Shown: positions 35,215 through 42,901 of the stretch, in pieces
Layout: each line of letters starts with the position of its first letter
Numbering within the stretch: the first letter of the stretch is position 1
Origin: JAQBQH01 sp035607415
GTDB lineage: Bacteria; Myxococcota_A; Polyangia; Palsa-1104
Assembly (NCBI GenBank): GCA_035607415.1
Contig: DATNAQ010000096.1
Coordinates: forward strand, 124,001-188,000
Reading direction: 5' to 3'
DNA length: 64,000 nucleotides
Made by a program: the position numbers and the translations under genes
Notes under the pieces: generated by a model
Told to the model about the DNA's origin: nothing
Seen by the model: only the letters and a program-made list of their open reading frames with translations
Database searches by the model: none

Positions 35215-35934
35215 ATGGTCGCCCCAGCCCTCACGCCGCTCCTCCTCGAGCCGCAGCGCATCAGCAACTACGCCACCGAGACCACGCCGCGCTCCACCAG
35301 GCGCTACGACCGGCGCATCGAAGTCTCGGCGATCACGCGCGCGACGACGGCCGCGGGCGAGCGCACGGTGCGCATCGGCGGCCTGTCGTCCCGCACCGCG
35401 CTCCTCTTGTCGGCGGAGCCGCTCGGCTGGTCGGGGCAGTGCATCGACCTCGCCGTGCCCGTGCTCGGCGGGCGCGATCTGAATGTGATGGCGGGCATTT
35501 CGCGCTCGGAACCCTATCGCGACGGCCACGCCACCACGGTGGAGTTCCTGATCGTCGATGGTGACGTGCGTCAGAAGCTCAACGAGCTGCTCGCGCTGCT
35601 GCTCTCCGGCGAGTCGCAATCCGACGATCGCCAACCGCGCTGCGTGTACGACGCCCTCGTCGCCTACGGCCCGACGCGCGTGGGCCGCGCGCACCTGCAG
35701 GAGATCTCGCTCACCGGCTTGTCGATGCGCACCGAGGAGCGCCTGGCCCACGACTTCGTCGTCTGCGTCACGGTGCCGACGCTGCGCGGCACGCTGCTTG
35801 GGCTCAAGGGCCGCGTGACCGGCCAGCGGCTCTCCGCCGAAGGTGGCTATGTCACCACCGTCGACTTCGAGCCGCTGGACGGACCGCGACGGACGACGCT
35901 CGGCGAGCTGGTCGTCGATCTCATGTGCCGCTGA
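35215..35934 (+). CDS. protein with two PilZ-like domains
   Basis: 239 residues without a signal peptide. The N-terminal part (about 28-120) has the Arg cluster TRRYDRRIE, compatible with the RxxxR arm of PilZ, but its second motif is degenerate. The C-terminal part (about 138-235) contains LQEISLTGLSMRTEERL, which matches the [D/N]xSxxG beta strand, but lacks a good RxxxR. It may therefore be a tandem PilZ protein whose c-di-GMP motifs are divided between domains, or a non-binding relative. ATG 35215 has gagagggg ahead. The 3' end overlaps the MATE gene tail by 14 bp. Confidence 0.6.
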   Translation: MVAPALTPLLLEPQRISNYATETTPRSTRRYDRRIEVSAITRATTAAGERTVRIGGLSSRTALLLSAEPLGWSGQCIDLAVPVLGGRDLNVMAGISRSEPYRDGHATTVEFLIVDGDVRQKLNELLALLLSGESQSDDRQPRCVYDALVAYGPTRVGRAHLQEISLTGLSMRTEERLAHDFVVCVTVPTLRGTLLGLKGRVTGQRLSAEGGYVTTVDFEPLDGPRRTTLGELVVDLMCR

Positions 35935-37297
35935 GCGCCAGCGCCTCCGCGTTTTCCGCCGCCGGACGCGACGCCTCGGCGATGTCGCGCCACCGTCCGC
36001 GCTGCAGCCGCTGCCACAGCACGAGCGCGCCGATGATGCACTCGCCGCACAGGCCGAGCCAGCCACCGAACGCGCCCAGGCCCGCGCGCCAGCCGAGGAG
36101 CCACGCCAACGGCGGCGTCATCACCCACGCCGTCACCACGCCGACGACGGCCGCGAAGCGCACGTCGCCGACGCCGCGCAAGATGCAGCGCGCGGCGATG
36201 TTGGCGCCGTCGAACGTCTGGAACACGGCTGCGACGTAGAGCAGGCGCACGGCGTACGCCGCCAGCGTCGGATCGCTGGTGAAGCCGGCCGCGATCAGCC
36301 GGCCGCACGAGACGAACACCAGCGAGCACACGAGCGTGTACGCCCCCGCGACGCGCAAGCACAGATGCGCGACCGGCAACACCAGCTCCGGCCGGCGTGC
36401 GCCCACCGCCTGGCCCGCGAGCACCGACGCCGCTTCCGACACGGCGTACGCGGGCAAGAAGGAGAACTGACACACCTGCAGCGCGATCTGGTGCGCCGCC
36501 ATCTGCGTCTCCGACAACGACGAGATCAGCGCGGCGAGCAGCACGAACGAGCCGACCTCGAGCATGAACTGCAGCGCCGTCGGCAGGCCGATGCGCCACA
36601 GCTCGAGCATGTGCTGCCGCGTCGCGCCGGCGGCGCGCCAACCGCGCGCGCGCCCCATCCACCAGAGCACGCCCGACTCCACGCCTTGCGCGATCAGCGT
36701 CGCCACCGCGGCGCCGGCCACGCCCCAGCGGAGCAGGTACACGAACGTCGTCGCCAGCGCGATGTTCACGCCGTTGCCGACGATGGTCGCCACCATCGGC
36801 GAGCGCGCATCGCCCTCGCCGTAGCGCGTCTCGCGCAACGCCACGCCGACGAGCGCCAGCGGCGCCGCCAGGTTGCGGATCCAGAAGTACATGCGCGTCG
36901 CCTCACCGGCCTCGCGCGTCGCCGACAGATGCAGCATGAGCGGCGCGATCAGCTGACCGACCACGATCGTGGCCGCGCCCAGCACCACCGCCGCCTGCAG
37001 CGCCGCCGCGCGGTAGGCGAACACGAGATCGCGCCGCCCGGCGCCGACCGCTTGCGAAACCAGCGTCTTGTTGCCGCGGATCATGCCGAACGAGAAGCAC
37101 AAGACGGCGAACGCCGCGGTCCCACCCATGCCGACGCCGGCCAGCTCCGCCGGGCCGAGGTGCCCGACGAGCAGCGTGTCGACGAGCGTCATGATGCTGT
37201 ACGACAGCGTCGAGACGGTGATCGGCCACGCCAGCCGCAAGAGCTCGGGTAGCTTCCTAGATTCCCACTCCAGCTTCCTTTCTGTTTGCCCTTCCAT
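35921..37297 (-). CDS. MATE family multidrug/cation antiporter
   Basis: 458 residues from ATG 37297 (MEGQTERKLEWESRKLPELL); a TTG further upstream is less likely because it would sit in a terminator U-run. Twelve helices are expected, with MATE hallmarks ITVSTLSYSIMTLVDTLLVG, SFGMIRGNKTLVSQAVGAG and, in the second half, FLPAYAVSEAASVLAGQAVG. It should export organic cations or drugs with H+ or Na+. The leader upstream contains a small peptide gene and an intrinsic terminator 32 bp before the start, so expression is probably controlled by premature termination. The 3' end overlaps the PilZ-like gene on the other strand. Confidence 0.92.
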   Translation of the reverse strand: MEGQTERKLEWESRKLPELLRLAWPITVSTLSYSIMTLVDTLLVGHLGPAELAGVGMGGTAAFAVLCFSFGMIRGNKTLVSQAVGAGRRDLVFAYRAAALQAAVVLGAATIVVGQLIAPLMLHLSATREAGEATRMYFWIRNLAAPLALVGVALRETRYGEGDARSPMVATIVGNGVNIALATTFVYLLRWGVAGAAVATLIAQGVESGVLWWMGRARGWRAAGATRQHMLELWRIGLPTALQFMLEVGSFVLLAALISSLSETQMAAHQIALQVCQFSFLPAYAVSEAASVLAGQAVGARRPELVLPVAHLCLRVAGAYTLVCSLVFVSCGRLIAAGFTSDPTLAAYAVRLLYVAAVFQTFDGANIAARCILRGVGDVRFAAVVGVVTAWVMTPPLAWLLGWRAGLGAFGGWLGLCGECIIGALVLWQRLQRGRWRDIAEASRPAAENAEALALSGT

Positions 37298-37328
37298 CTG
37301 CTCACCAATCGTTTCGAGGCCTGAAGAC

Positions 37329-37363
37329 AAAAAAAAACCGCGGGATCCTTTCGGAGCCCGCGG
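37329..37363 (-). terminator. intrinsic terminator in the MATE leader (candidate attenuator)
   Basis: On the minus strand the RNA reads CCGCGGG, a C/T mismatch, TCC, a GAAA tetraloop, GGA, then CCCGCGG and nine U. This is a textbook Rho-independent terminator. It points toward the MATE start codon 32 bp away and no minus-strand gene ends just before it, so it sits in the 5' leader rather than at a gene end. A 10-bp segment at 37418-37427 can pair with 37359-37368 and would destroy the 5' arm of the terminator. Confidence 0.75.
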
Positions 37364-37390
37364 CGGGTTTGCGAGGAGACTGTCGAGACG

Positions 37391-37513
37391 CTACGTGGCT
37401 CCGACCCTCCCGCGCGGACCCGCCGCGCGCTTCGCACCGGCGAGAACGTAGAGGCGCGCGAATTGCGGCATCTGCGTGCTCGTCGACGAAATGATGTAGA
37501 GGGTGCAATTCAT
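37391..37513 (-). CDS. candidate 40-residue leader peptide of the MATE gene
   Basis: A short frame begins at ATG 37513 (MNCTLYIISSTSTQMPQF) and ends at TAG 37391-37393, 28 bp before the terminator stem. Its codons 29-35 overlap a 7-bp GC hairpin (37423-37429 with 37411-37417) and the antiterminator strand. No strong Shine-Dalgarno is visible, so translation is uncertain. If translated, ribosome position could choose between antiterminator and terminator, as in known drug-inducible leaders; this is inference. Confidence 0.35.
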   Translation of the reverse strand: MNCTLYIISSTSTQMPQFARLYVLAGAKRAAGPRGRVGAT

Positions 37514-37622
37514 GGATTCACGAAGAATGCGTCCAACGTCGAAGATACGCGCCGTCCCCGTCGCCGTCAACGATCTCGATGAATGAACTGCGACGAGCGC
37601 CGTTTCATTTCGTCAGAAGATC

Positions 37623-38240
37623 ATGAGTGGCCTATTAATGATTGTCACACTCGCGCTCGATCTCGTCGCCGCGGGTCCTGGATCCAGCTGCATTCGCCAA
37701 GGCGATCGGCTGGTTTGCGGATATCACTGCACGTCGAACATGAATTCGGCGGCCTGCGCGCAGACGCCCGAGGGAATGTGCGCTGCGACACCCAACACGG
37801 TCGTGTGCTGGGACCCGCCGCCCGATGTGCGCTGGCTCATGTCGACCCGCGACGATCTGCCGCAGCCCAAATGCATCACGTCGCTCAACGGCGCCGCCTG
37901 CGGCTACGACTGCGAAGAGACCGGCGACCGCGTCGCCTGCGCCGACACGCCGATGGGCAAGTGCGCCACCCGTTTCGGCGCGCTGCGCTGCTTCGATCCG
38001 GCGCCCGAGGTGCGCTGGCAGATGGAAGCGCAGGGCAGCATCGAGCAGGCGACCTGCGAGCGCACGCTCGACAAGGTCGCCTGCGGCTACGCCTGCGTGT
38101 CGACGCTGCGCAACGTCAAGTGCGCGCAGACGCCGTGGGGCCAGTGCAATCGCAGCTTCGACGCGGTCGCCTGCTTCGATCCTCAGTTGATCGCGCCGCC
38201 GCCGCTCGTGTCGTCGTCCTCGTCCGCGTTCGCCAGATAG
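37623..38240 (+). CDS. secreted cysteine-rich protein with three repeats
   Basis: 205 residues with a signal peptide (GLLMIVTLALDLVAAG). The mature part is three repeats of about 55 residues, each of the form C...VACGY-x-C...CA-x-TP-x-G-x-C......V-x-CFDP, with two followed by (P/E)VRW. Each repeat carries six cysteines or nearly so, suggesting three small disulfide-bonded modules. No known family is recognised, though such 'ACGY/CAxTPxGxC' proteins are familiar in myxobacterial genomes. The last 58 bp overlap the 3' end of the gene on the opposite strand. The upstream region is shared with the divergent MATE leader. Confidence 0.75.
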   Translation: MSGLLMIVTLALDLVAAGPGSSCIRQGDRLVCGYHCTSNMNSAACAQTPEGMCAATPNTVVCWDPPPDVRWLMSTRDDLPQPKCITSLNGAACGYDCEETGDRVACADTPMGKCATRFGALRCFDPAPEVRWQMEAQGSIEQATCERTLDKVACGYACVSTLRNVKCAQTPWGQCNRSFDAVACFDPQLIAPPPLVSSSSSAFAR

Positions 38241-38767
38241 GCCTGCCAGCCGCGGGCGCGCATGTAGAGGTCGCCTTCCTCGTCGAGATCGGGGAGCTGC
38301 TCGTCGCGCCAGCTCATCCGCGACAGGCGGCCGCGGATGCAGCGCTCGAGCGTGGTGTCGGTGAGCGTGGTCGTCTCTTCGTTCTCGATGTCGCTGAGCT
38401 TGACGACGCTGTTGCGGACGTGGATGCGGTAGTGGAGGTCGAGCCGCTCGTCGGGAGGCAGGCCGCCTTTGTAGCACTGCGAGGCTTCGTTGTAGAGCTT
38501 GATGGGAATCTGATCGTCCATGCGCTTGGCGTAGCGCTCGCTCTTCGGATCGAGCTTGTTCGGCGCCGGCCGCGCGCCGTCGTCGCTCGCCGTCTTCGTG
38601 GCGCCGATCGGATGCGACACCGGCAGCGCGAACGACGACGGAGACGAGGGCGCTGCTTTGGGCGGTGCGTCGACCGACGCGTGGCTCGGCGTGTCGCCGC
38701 CGCGCGCCAGCCACACGGCGAAGCCGAAGCCGGCGATGCTGACGAAGACGAGCGTCCTGGTGCGCAT
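38183..38767 (-). CDS. membrane-anchored protein with AgmX/PglI-like C-terminal domain
   Basis: 194 residues. An N-terminal hydrophobic segment (TLVFVSIAGFGFAVWLA) serves as anchor or signal. After a Ser/Pro/Ala linker comes a domain with paired cysteines and the order KLYNEASQCYKGGLPP, LDLHYRIHVRNSVVKLSDIE, LTDTTLERCIRGRLSRMSW. This matches the AgmX/PglI C-terminal (TonB-C-like) arrangement found widely in Myxococcota, here with substitutions. Its 58-bp tail is antisense to the Cys-rich gene. The lipoprotein gene ends 2 bp upstream of its start, so the two form an operon. The role is unknown; related domains occur in gliding and adventurous motility proteins. Confidence 0.65.
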   Translation of the reverse strand: MRTRTLVFVSIAGFGFAVWLARGGDTPSHASVDAPPKAAPSSPSSFALPVSHPIGATKTASDDGARPAPNKLDPKSERYAKRMDDQIPIKLYNEASQCYKGGLPPDERLDLHYRIHVRNSVVKLSDIENEETTTLTDTTLERCIRGRLSRMSWRDEQLPDLDEEGDLYMRARGWQAYLANADEDDDTSGGGAIN

Positions 38768-38769
38768 GG

Positions 38770-39408
38770 CTAGAGTTGGCTGGTGTCCCAGACCTGAATG
38801 TCGCCGTGCCCGTCGAGCGTGTTGCCCGTCTCGAGCGCGGGCCGCAGATTCCAGATGGTCTTGCCGTCGGCGCTGAAGATGAGGAATGCGCCGACGCAGA
38901 TCGCGCCGTCGCCGCCCGAGACCTTCAGGCTCACGTTCATGTTCGACGGATCGGTGTTGTAGACGATCGTGTCGTTGAAGTCGGTGTCTTCGGTGACGGT
39001 GAACTTGTACTGCGGCTGCACCGTCGGCGCCATGCCGGCCGCGCAGGTGGTGTCGTCGATGTTCGCGGTGAACGTCCAGGTGCCGTCGGGCCAGCAGCCG
39101 CCCTCGAAGTCCGACGGCGGCGCGTTGCCCTGCACGTAGGTGCCGGTGAACGAGAGATCCGATGTGCAGAGCTCGTTGCCGACCACGCCTCCGGAGCCGC
39201 CGCCTCCGCCCGAGCCGCCGGTGCCGCCGCCGCCGGTGCCGCCGCCGCCGCCGGCCGTGCCGCCGCCGCCGCCGTTGCCGGCGCTGCCGCCGCCGCCGCC
39301 GCCGCCCGACCCGCCGTTGCCCCCGGGCGGCGCCGAGCCGAGACAGCCGGTGACCGCGACCGAGAGACCCAGGACCAGGAAGCTTCGCGCGATGGCTCGT
39401 AGGCTCAT
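38770..39408 (-). CDS. poly-Gly-linker lipoprotein of unknown function
   Basis: About 212 residues from ATG 39408 (MSLRAIARSFLVLGLSVAVT, then GC); an ATG at 39432 is also possible. After the lipobox Cys comes a tract of about 60 Gly/Ser/Thr residues, followed by a beta-rich domain with four cysteines (LCTSDLSF, GGCWPDGTW, TTCAAG, AICVGAFLIF). The pattern DGTWTFTANIDDTTC suggests a small disulfide-stabilised sandwich. The Gly tract probably holds the domain away from the membrane. The gene is 2 bp before the AgmX-like gene. The GGC/GGT repeat makes this stretch prone to sequence or assembly slippage. Confidence 0.7.
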   Translation of the reverse strand: MSLRAIARSFLVLGLSVAVTGCLGSAPPGGNGGSGGGGGGGSAGNGGGGGTAGGGGGTGGGGTGGSGGGGGSGGVVGNELCTSDLSFTGTYVQGNAPPSDFEGGCWPDGTWTFTANIDDTTCAAGMAPTVQPQYKFTVTEDTDFNDTIVYNTDPSNMNVSLKVSGGDGAICVGAFLIFSADGKTIWNLRPALETGNTLDGHGDIQVWDTSQL

Positions 39409-39588
39409 GCCGCCCCATGAAGCGACCTTCATGCCAGCGCGAAGGCCCTGATTTCGTTGCGCGGCGAACGGGACCGCCGTGGTGCTACGGACCCCAATCG
39501 GGGTGTCGACCCCCACATCGGCCCCTGTAAAGGCCGCTTGTCTCGTGGGCCGGATCTATGGAACGGCGGCTGCAAAAGAGGCTCCGAC

Positions 39589-40659
39589 ATGCGGATCGGC
39601 TACGTCTTCTGTTCTCTTCTTCTCTGCGTCTCGTTCACCGGATGCAAGCGCCGCCACGTCTCGGGGCGCGCGCAGATGTCGGCCGGCAAGCGCGCCGAGC
39701 TCGAGGCGGCCAGGGTCCTCGGCAGCGCGGACGAGGAGTACGGCAACAACAACCCCAACAAGGGCAAGGGCAGCGGCGCCAACGGTGGCCGCTTCCGCGA
39801 CACCGCCATCTACGTCGACGGCCGTCCCGTCGGTGTGCTCGACTTCGGCGAGCTGCCGCTCGGGGCCAAGCCGGTCTGGGTCCCCGAGGAGCACTCGATC
39901 GAGTTCGACTACGGCTACAAAGGTCCGCGCACGCGCACGACGCTCGCGCGCCGCTATCGCGTGACCGACATCTTGAAGGCCGCGGGCGTCGACGTCGCTC
40001 GCATCAAAGAGATCCAGGCGATGGGCACCAAGCCCACCGAGGTGACCATCGCGTCGGGAAAAGAGCTGCGCAGCAAGAAGGGGCAGGACTTCATGATCCG
40101 GTTCGGCGCCGCCGTCGGTGGCAAGGCGATCCCCGTCGTGCCCGACGGGTTCGGCAACGGCATCATGCCCGACAAGCTCAGCTCGATCATGGTCTACATC
40201 AACAAGAAGCCGCCCACGCTCGATCGCGAGCTCGGGCTGCAGCTCGACGGTCAGACCATCGACGGCATTCCCTACTACGGCGATCAGATGCGGGGCGGCG
40301 TGCGCGTCTACTCGGACGATCGCCTGCAGATGGCGATCAACTCGCAGCTGCTCGAGGACACGCCGCCGCAGTCCACCACCACCGACGGCAAGAAGTACTG
40401 GAGCCTGGTCTCGGTGCTCAAGGCCAACGGCGTCGACCTGTCGAAGGTCGTCGAGGCGTGGGTGATCGCCGACGAGCGGCGCAAGCGCAAGTACACGCGC
40501 GCCGAGCTCGACAACGTCACCTTTACCGTCGACGCCGAGCACAAGAACCAGCTCCTGCTCGGCGACGGCACGGTGCGCGTCGACGCGCTCGCGCTGCACT
40601 CGCACGCGCTCACGCCGGACGAGCTGCCCCAGATCCGCCCCGAAGAATCGGCCGATTAG
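39589..40659 (+). CDS. lipoprotein with an internally duplicated domain, function unknown
   Basis: 356 residues starting MRIGYVFCSLLLCVSFTGC, a lipoprotein signal. Two similar segments are seen: (1) AIYVDGRPVGVLDFGELP ... YRVTDILKAAGVDVARIKEI (about 65-150) and (2) VRVYSDDRLQMAINSQLL ... YWSLVSVLKANGVDLSKVVE (about 238-310). Both run from a strand-rich 'VYxDxR' start to a helix ending 'LKAxGVD'. The region between them (IMVYINKKPPTLDRELGLQL) may be a third, degenerate copy. No catalytic motif or cofactor site was recognised. It is monocistronic, with a divergent lipoprotein operon upstream. Confidence 0.75.
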   Translation: MRIGYVFCSLLLCVSFTGCKRRHVSGRAQMSAGKRAELEAARVLGSADEEYGNNNPNKGKGSGANGGRFRDTAIYVDGRPVGVLDFGELPLGAKPVWVPEEHSIEFDYGYKGPRTRTTLARRYRVTDILKAAGVDVARIKEIQAMGTKPTEVTIASGKELRSKKGQDFMIRFGAAVGGKAIPVVPDGFGNGIMPDKLSSIMVYINKKPPTLDRELGLQLDGQTIDGIPYYGDQMRGGVRVYSDDRLQMAINSQLLEDTPPQSTTTDGKKYWSLVSVLKANGVDLSKVVEAWVIADERRKRKYTRAELDNVTFTVDAEHKNQLLLGDGTVRVDALALHSHALTPDELPQIRPEESAD

Positions 40660-40968
40660 CCCCTCCTATTCTATGGGGCTTCAGCCCCGCCCCGCGGTAC
40701 CTGCGACGCACGCGCAACACCTTCCCCAAAACCCCCTTTCAGCGCGCCGATCCCTGCGGGATCCCTCGACCATTCAACGGTCGTTGACATGGGGCCGAAC
40801 CCGCCAACTGGTGAGTGCACCCCCCCCGTAGACCTACGGAACTCCGCAAAACTACGGTCGCCGACAGGTGGCACAACCCTCGCACAAGGGGCCAAGCGCA
40901 AGGAAACGTGATCACGCCGCTCGAGCGGGGAGCGGCGGGTTGAAGAAGGAAAACGAAAGGTGACGACG
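40660..40968. other. 309-bp intergenic region before the MYXO-CTERM gene
   Basis: It contains a GGGGC/GCCCC hairpin at 40675-40688 without a T-run, an eight-C run at 40820-40827 and the repeated word ctacgg near 40830-40856. A TTGACA at 40784-40789 has no -10 at a proper distance. It must carry the promoter of the MYXO-CTERM gene, which cannot be placed with confidence. Confidence 0.4.
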
Positions 40969-42852
40969 ATGAACAAGATGAAGCTGGCACTGATGGTCGG
41001 CGTGGCGGCTCAGATGGGCCTGTCGGCGGCCACGGCTCGCGCCGAGTCCGCGACCACGTCGTGGCAAGCGCAGTCGCTCAAGGTCTACGCCGCAGACCCG
41101 CTCGACACGGCGCGCACACAGAACGGGCGTCTGCGGAAGACGCGCTACGAAGAGAGCCAGGAAATGGCCATGGTGAAGCTGTTCGCCGATGGCAAGACCG
41201 GCCTCTTCGTGCAGATGCAGTCGGGCTCGATCAACGGCACGCAGCCGGTGCATCGCCAGAACCTGGCCTGCACGCCCATTTCGCTCATGCAGAACGCGGA
41301 CGGGTCGATCGGCGCGGCGGTGACGGGCACGGCGAAGTTCATCACCAGCAACACCGGCCAGGACTACCGCAACGCGAACCACACGGACATGTATCCGATC
41401 AACGGCGGCCAGGACATGCTGGTCACCTTCAACTATCGTCCGCAGGGGACGAACCAGACGAACCGCTACGCGATCGTCGTCGACAACGCCTGCAACCTGC
41501 TCCCCGTGCAGAACTCGGCGGGTCAGACCCAGAAGCAGGTCGAGATCATGTCGAAGAACAACGACGACTGCGACATGCACCAGTCGTCGGGCGCCGGTGA
41601 GATCGTCAGCGACGCGGCCGGCTCGACCCAGCTCGTCTATTGGGCCGGCTGCAACGGCAACGGCAAGGACGACGGCTGGGTGAACGACATCCAGGTCACG
41701 TCGGTCAACAACGGCGCGGCGTTCAAGATCGCGAAGAACTTCGACGTCGACGTCGAGCCGCAGGAGGAGCGTTCGCGCGGTACCTGCACCATCGGCACCG
41801 ACCCGAACACGGCGGTCTGCACCTGGACCGCGGGCAACAACCAGCCGCAGCGCGAAGGCACCTGGATCGGCGCCATCGACCTGAGCTCGACGGGCGCCAA
41901 GGGTGAGAACGCCAACTCGCGCCTGCTGTGGAAGAAGAAAATCCAGGATCAGACGATCTACGAGGGCAAGCGCGCCTACTCGGTGCGTGCGAACTCGGTG
42001 CGCGTCCTCGACGCGACCGGCGCCAAGACGGATCAGCTCATCGTCCAGACCTCGCTGCTCGTGGGCAACAACCAGAACAACCGCAAGGGCGGCAGCTACA
42101 TCGGCATCTTCGCCGGCGTCGTGACCGCGACCAAGACCGGTCTGACCTATGACGTTCCGCTCACGGACATCACCAACCAGATGCTCGGCATCGATGCGAC
42201 GCACCTCTCGGAGTCGTTCGGCCTCGTGCAGGACGCGGCGCAGGGCAAGATGATTCCGGCCATCACGTTCCTCCAGGGCTCGCAGAACGGCGCCTCCGCG
42301 CCGGCCGACTTCAAGGTGCTCGCGGTCGACACGGCCTCGAAGAAGTTCATCGACTACGGCGCGCAGAAGGCGGGCGGGTACTATGACCGCCACCTGTACT
42401 CGAACTACCTCGGCGGCAACCCGGGCAACCAGGGCCGTAACTTCTCGGGCGCGCTGATGGTGAAGAACCCCTTCGCGGCGGCGGGCACGGACGTGCAGTA
42501 CCTCATGCTGAACGCGATGACCGGCAAAGATCCGGCGGACGTGATGAAGCCGGAAATCAAGGGCAGCTCGTACCTCAGCATCATGCCGATGTACCAGGCC
42601 GCCAAAGCGGCGCCCCCGCCGCCGGCCGGCATGCCGAACACCGGCGCGCCTGGCGTGAACGCCTCGGGTGGTGGTCAGAACGCCGAGCCGCAGCCGAGCG
42701 ATCCGACGTCGACGCCGGGTACGCCTGGGACCCCGGGCTCGTTCTCGAGCGGCTGCTCGATGGCCGCGAACGGTGCGACCGGCGCCTCGGGCCTGTTCTT
42801 CCTCCTCGTCGGGTTTGGCCTCGTGACCCTCGCGCGCCGTCGGCGCGCGTAG
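40969..42852 (+). CDS. MYXO-CTERM surface protein, function unknown
   Basis: 627 residues from ATG 40969 with gaaagg as Shine-Dalgarno. An export signal (LALMVGVAAQMGLSAATARA) is followed by a long, Asn/Gln/Thr-rich, beta-type ectodomain with paired cysteines (NDDCDMH, AGCNGNGKDDG, RGTCTIG, VCTWTAG). The C-terminus has a Pro/Thr linker, then SGCSMAANG, one helix and ARRRRA, which is the MYXO-CTERM sorting signal: Cys for processing or lipid attachment, a membrane span and an Arg anchor. It should end on the cell surface. The amino-acid mix differs from its neighbours. The cytochrome-like lipoprotein gene follows after 49 bp. Confidence 0.85.
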   Translation: MNKMKLALMVGVAAQMGLSAATARAESATTSWQAQSLKVYAADPLDTARTQNGRLRKTRYEESQEMAMVKLFADGKTGLFVQMQSGSINGTQPVHRQNLACTPISLMQNADGSIGAAVTGTAKFITSNTGQDYRNANHTDMYPINGGQDMLVTFNYRPQGTNQTNRYAIVVDNACNLLPVQNSAGQTQKQVEIMSKNNDDCDMHQSSGAGEIVSDAAGSTQLVYWAGCNGNGKDDGWVNDIQVTSVNNGAAFKIAKNFDVDVEPQEERSRGTCTIGTDPNTAVCTWTAGNNQPQREGTWIGAIDLSSTGAKGENANSRLLWKKKIQDQTIYEGKRAYSVRANSVRVLDATGAKTDQLIVQTSLLVGNNQNNRKGGSYIGIFAGVVTATKTGLTYDVPLTDITNQMLGIDATHLSESFGLVQDAAQGKMIPAITFLQGSQNGASAPADFKVLAVDTASKKFIDYGAQKAGGYYDRHLYSNYLGGNPGNQGRNFSGALMVKNPFAAAGTDVQYLMLNAMTGKDPADVMKPEIKGSSYLSIMPMYQAAKAAPPPPAGMPNTGAPGVNASGGGQNAEPQPSDPTSTPGTPGTPGSFSSGCSMAANGATGASGLFFLLVGFGLVTLARRRRA

Positions 42853-42901
42853 GGTCGGACCGAGAAACGACGTAATCCCGGACGAAATAGGGAGAACGAA
42901 A

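Noticed and set aside
40675..40688. GGGGC-ttca-GCCCC hairpin after the lipoprotein gene as a terminator
   Set aside because: The stem is only 5 bp and no T-run follows.
40784..40789. TTGACA as a -35 element before the MYXO-CTERM gene
   Set aside because: No -10-like hexamer occurs 15-19 bp downstream, and the word is expected by chance.
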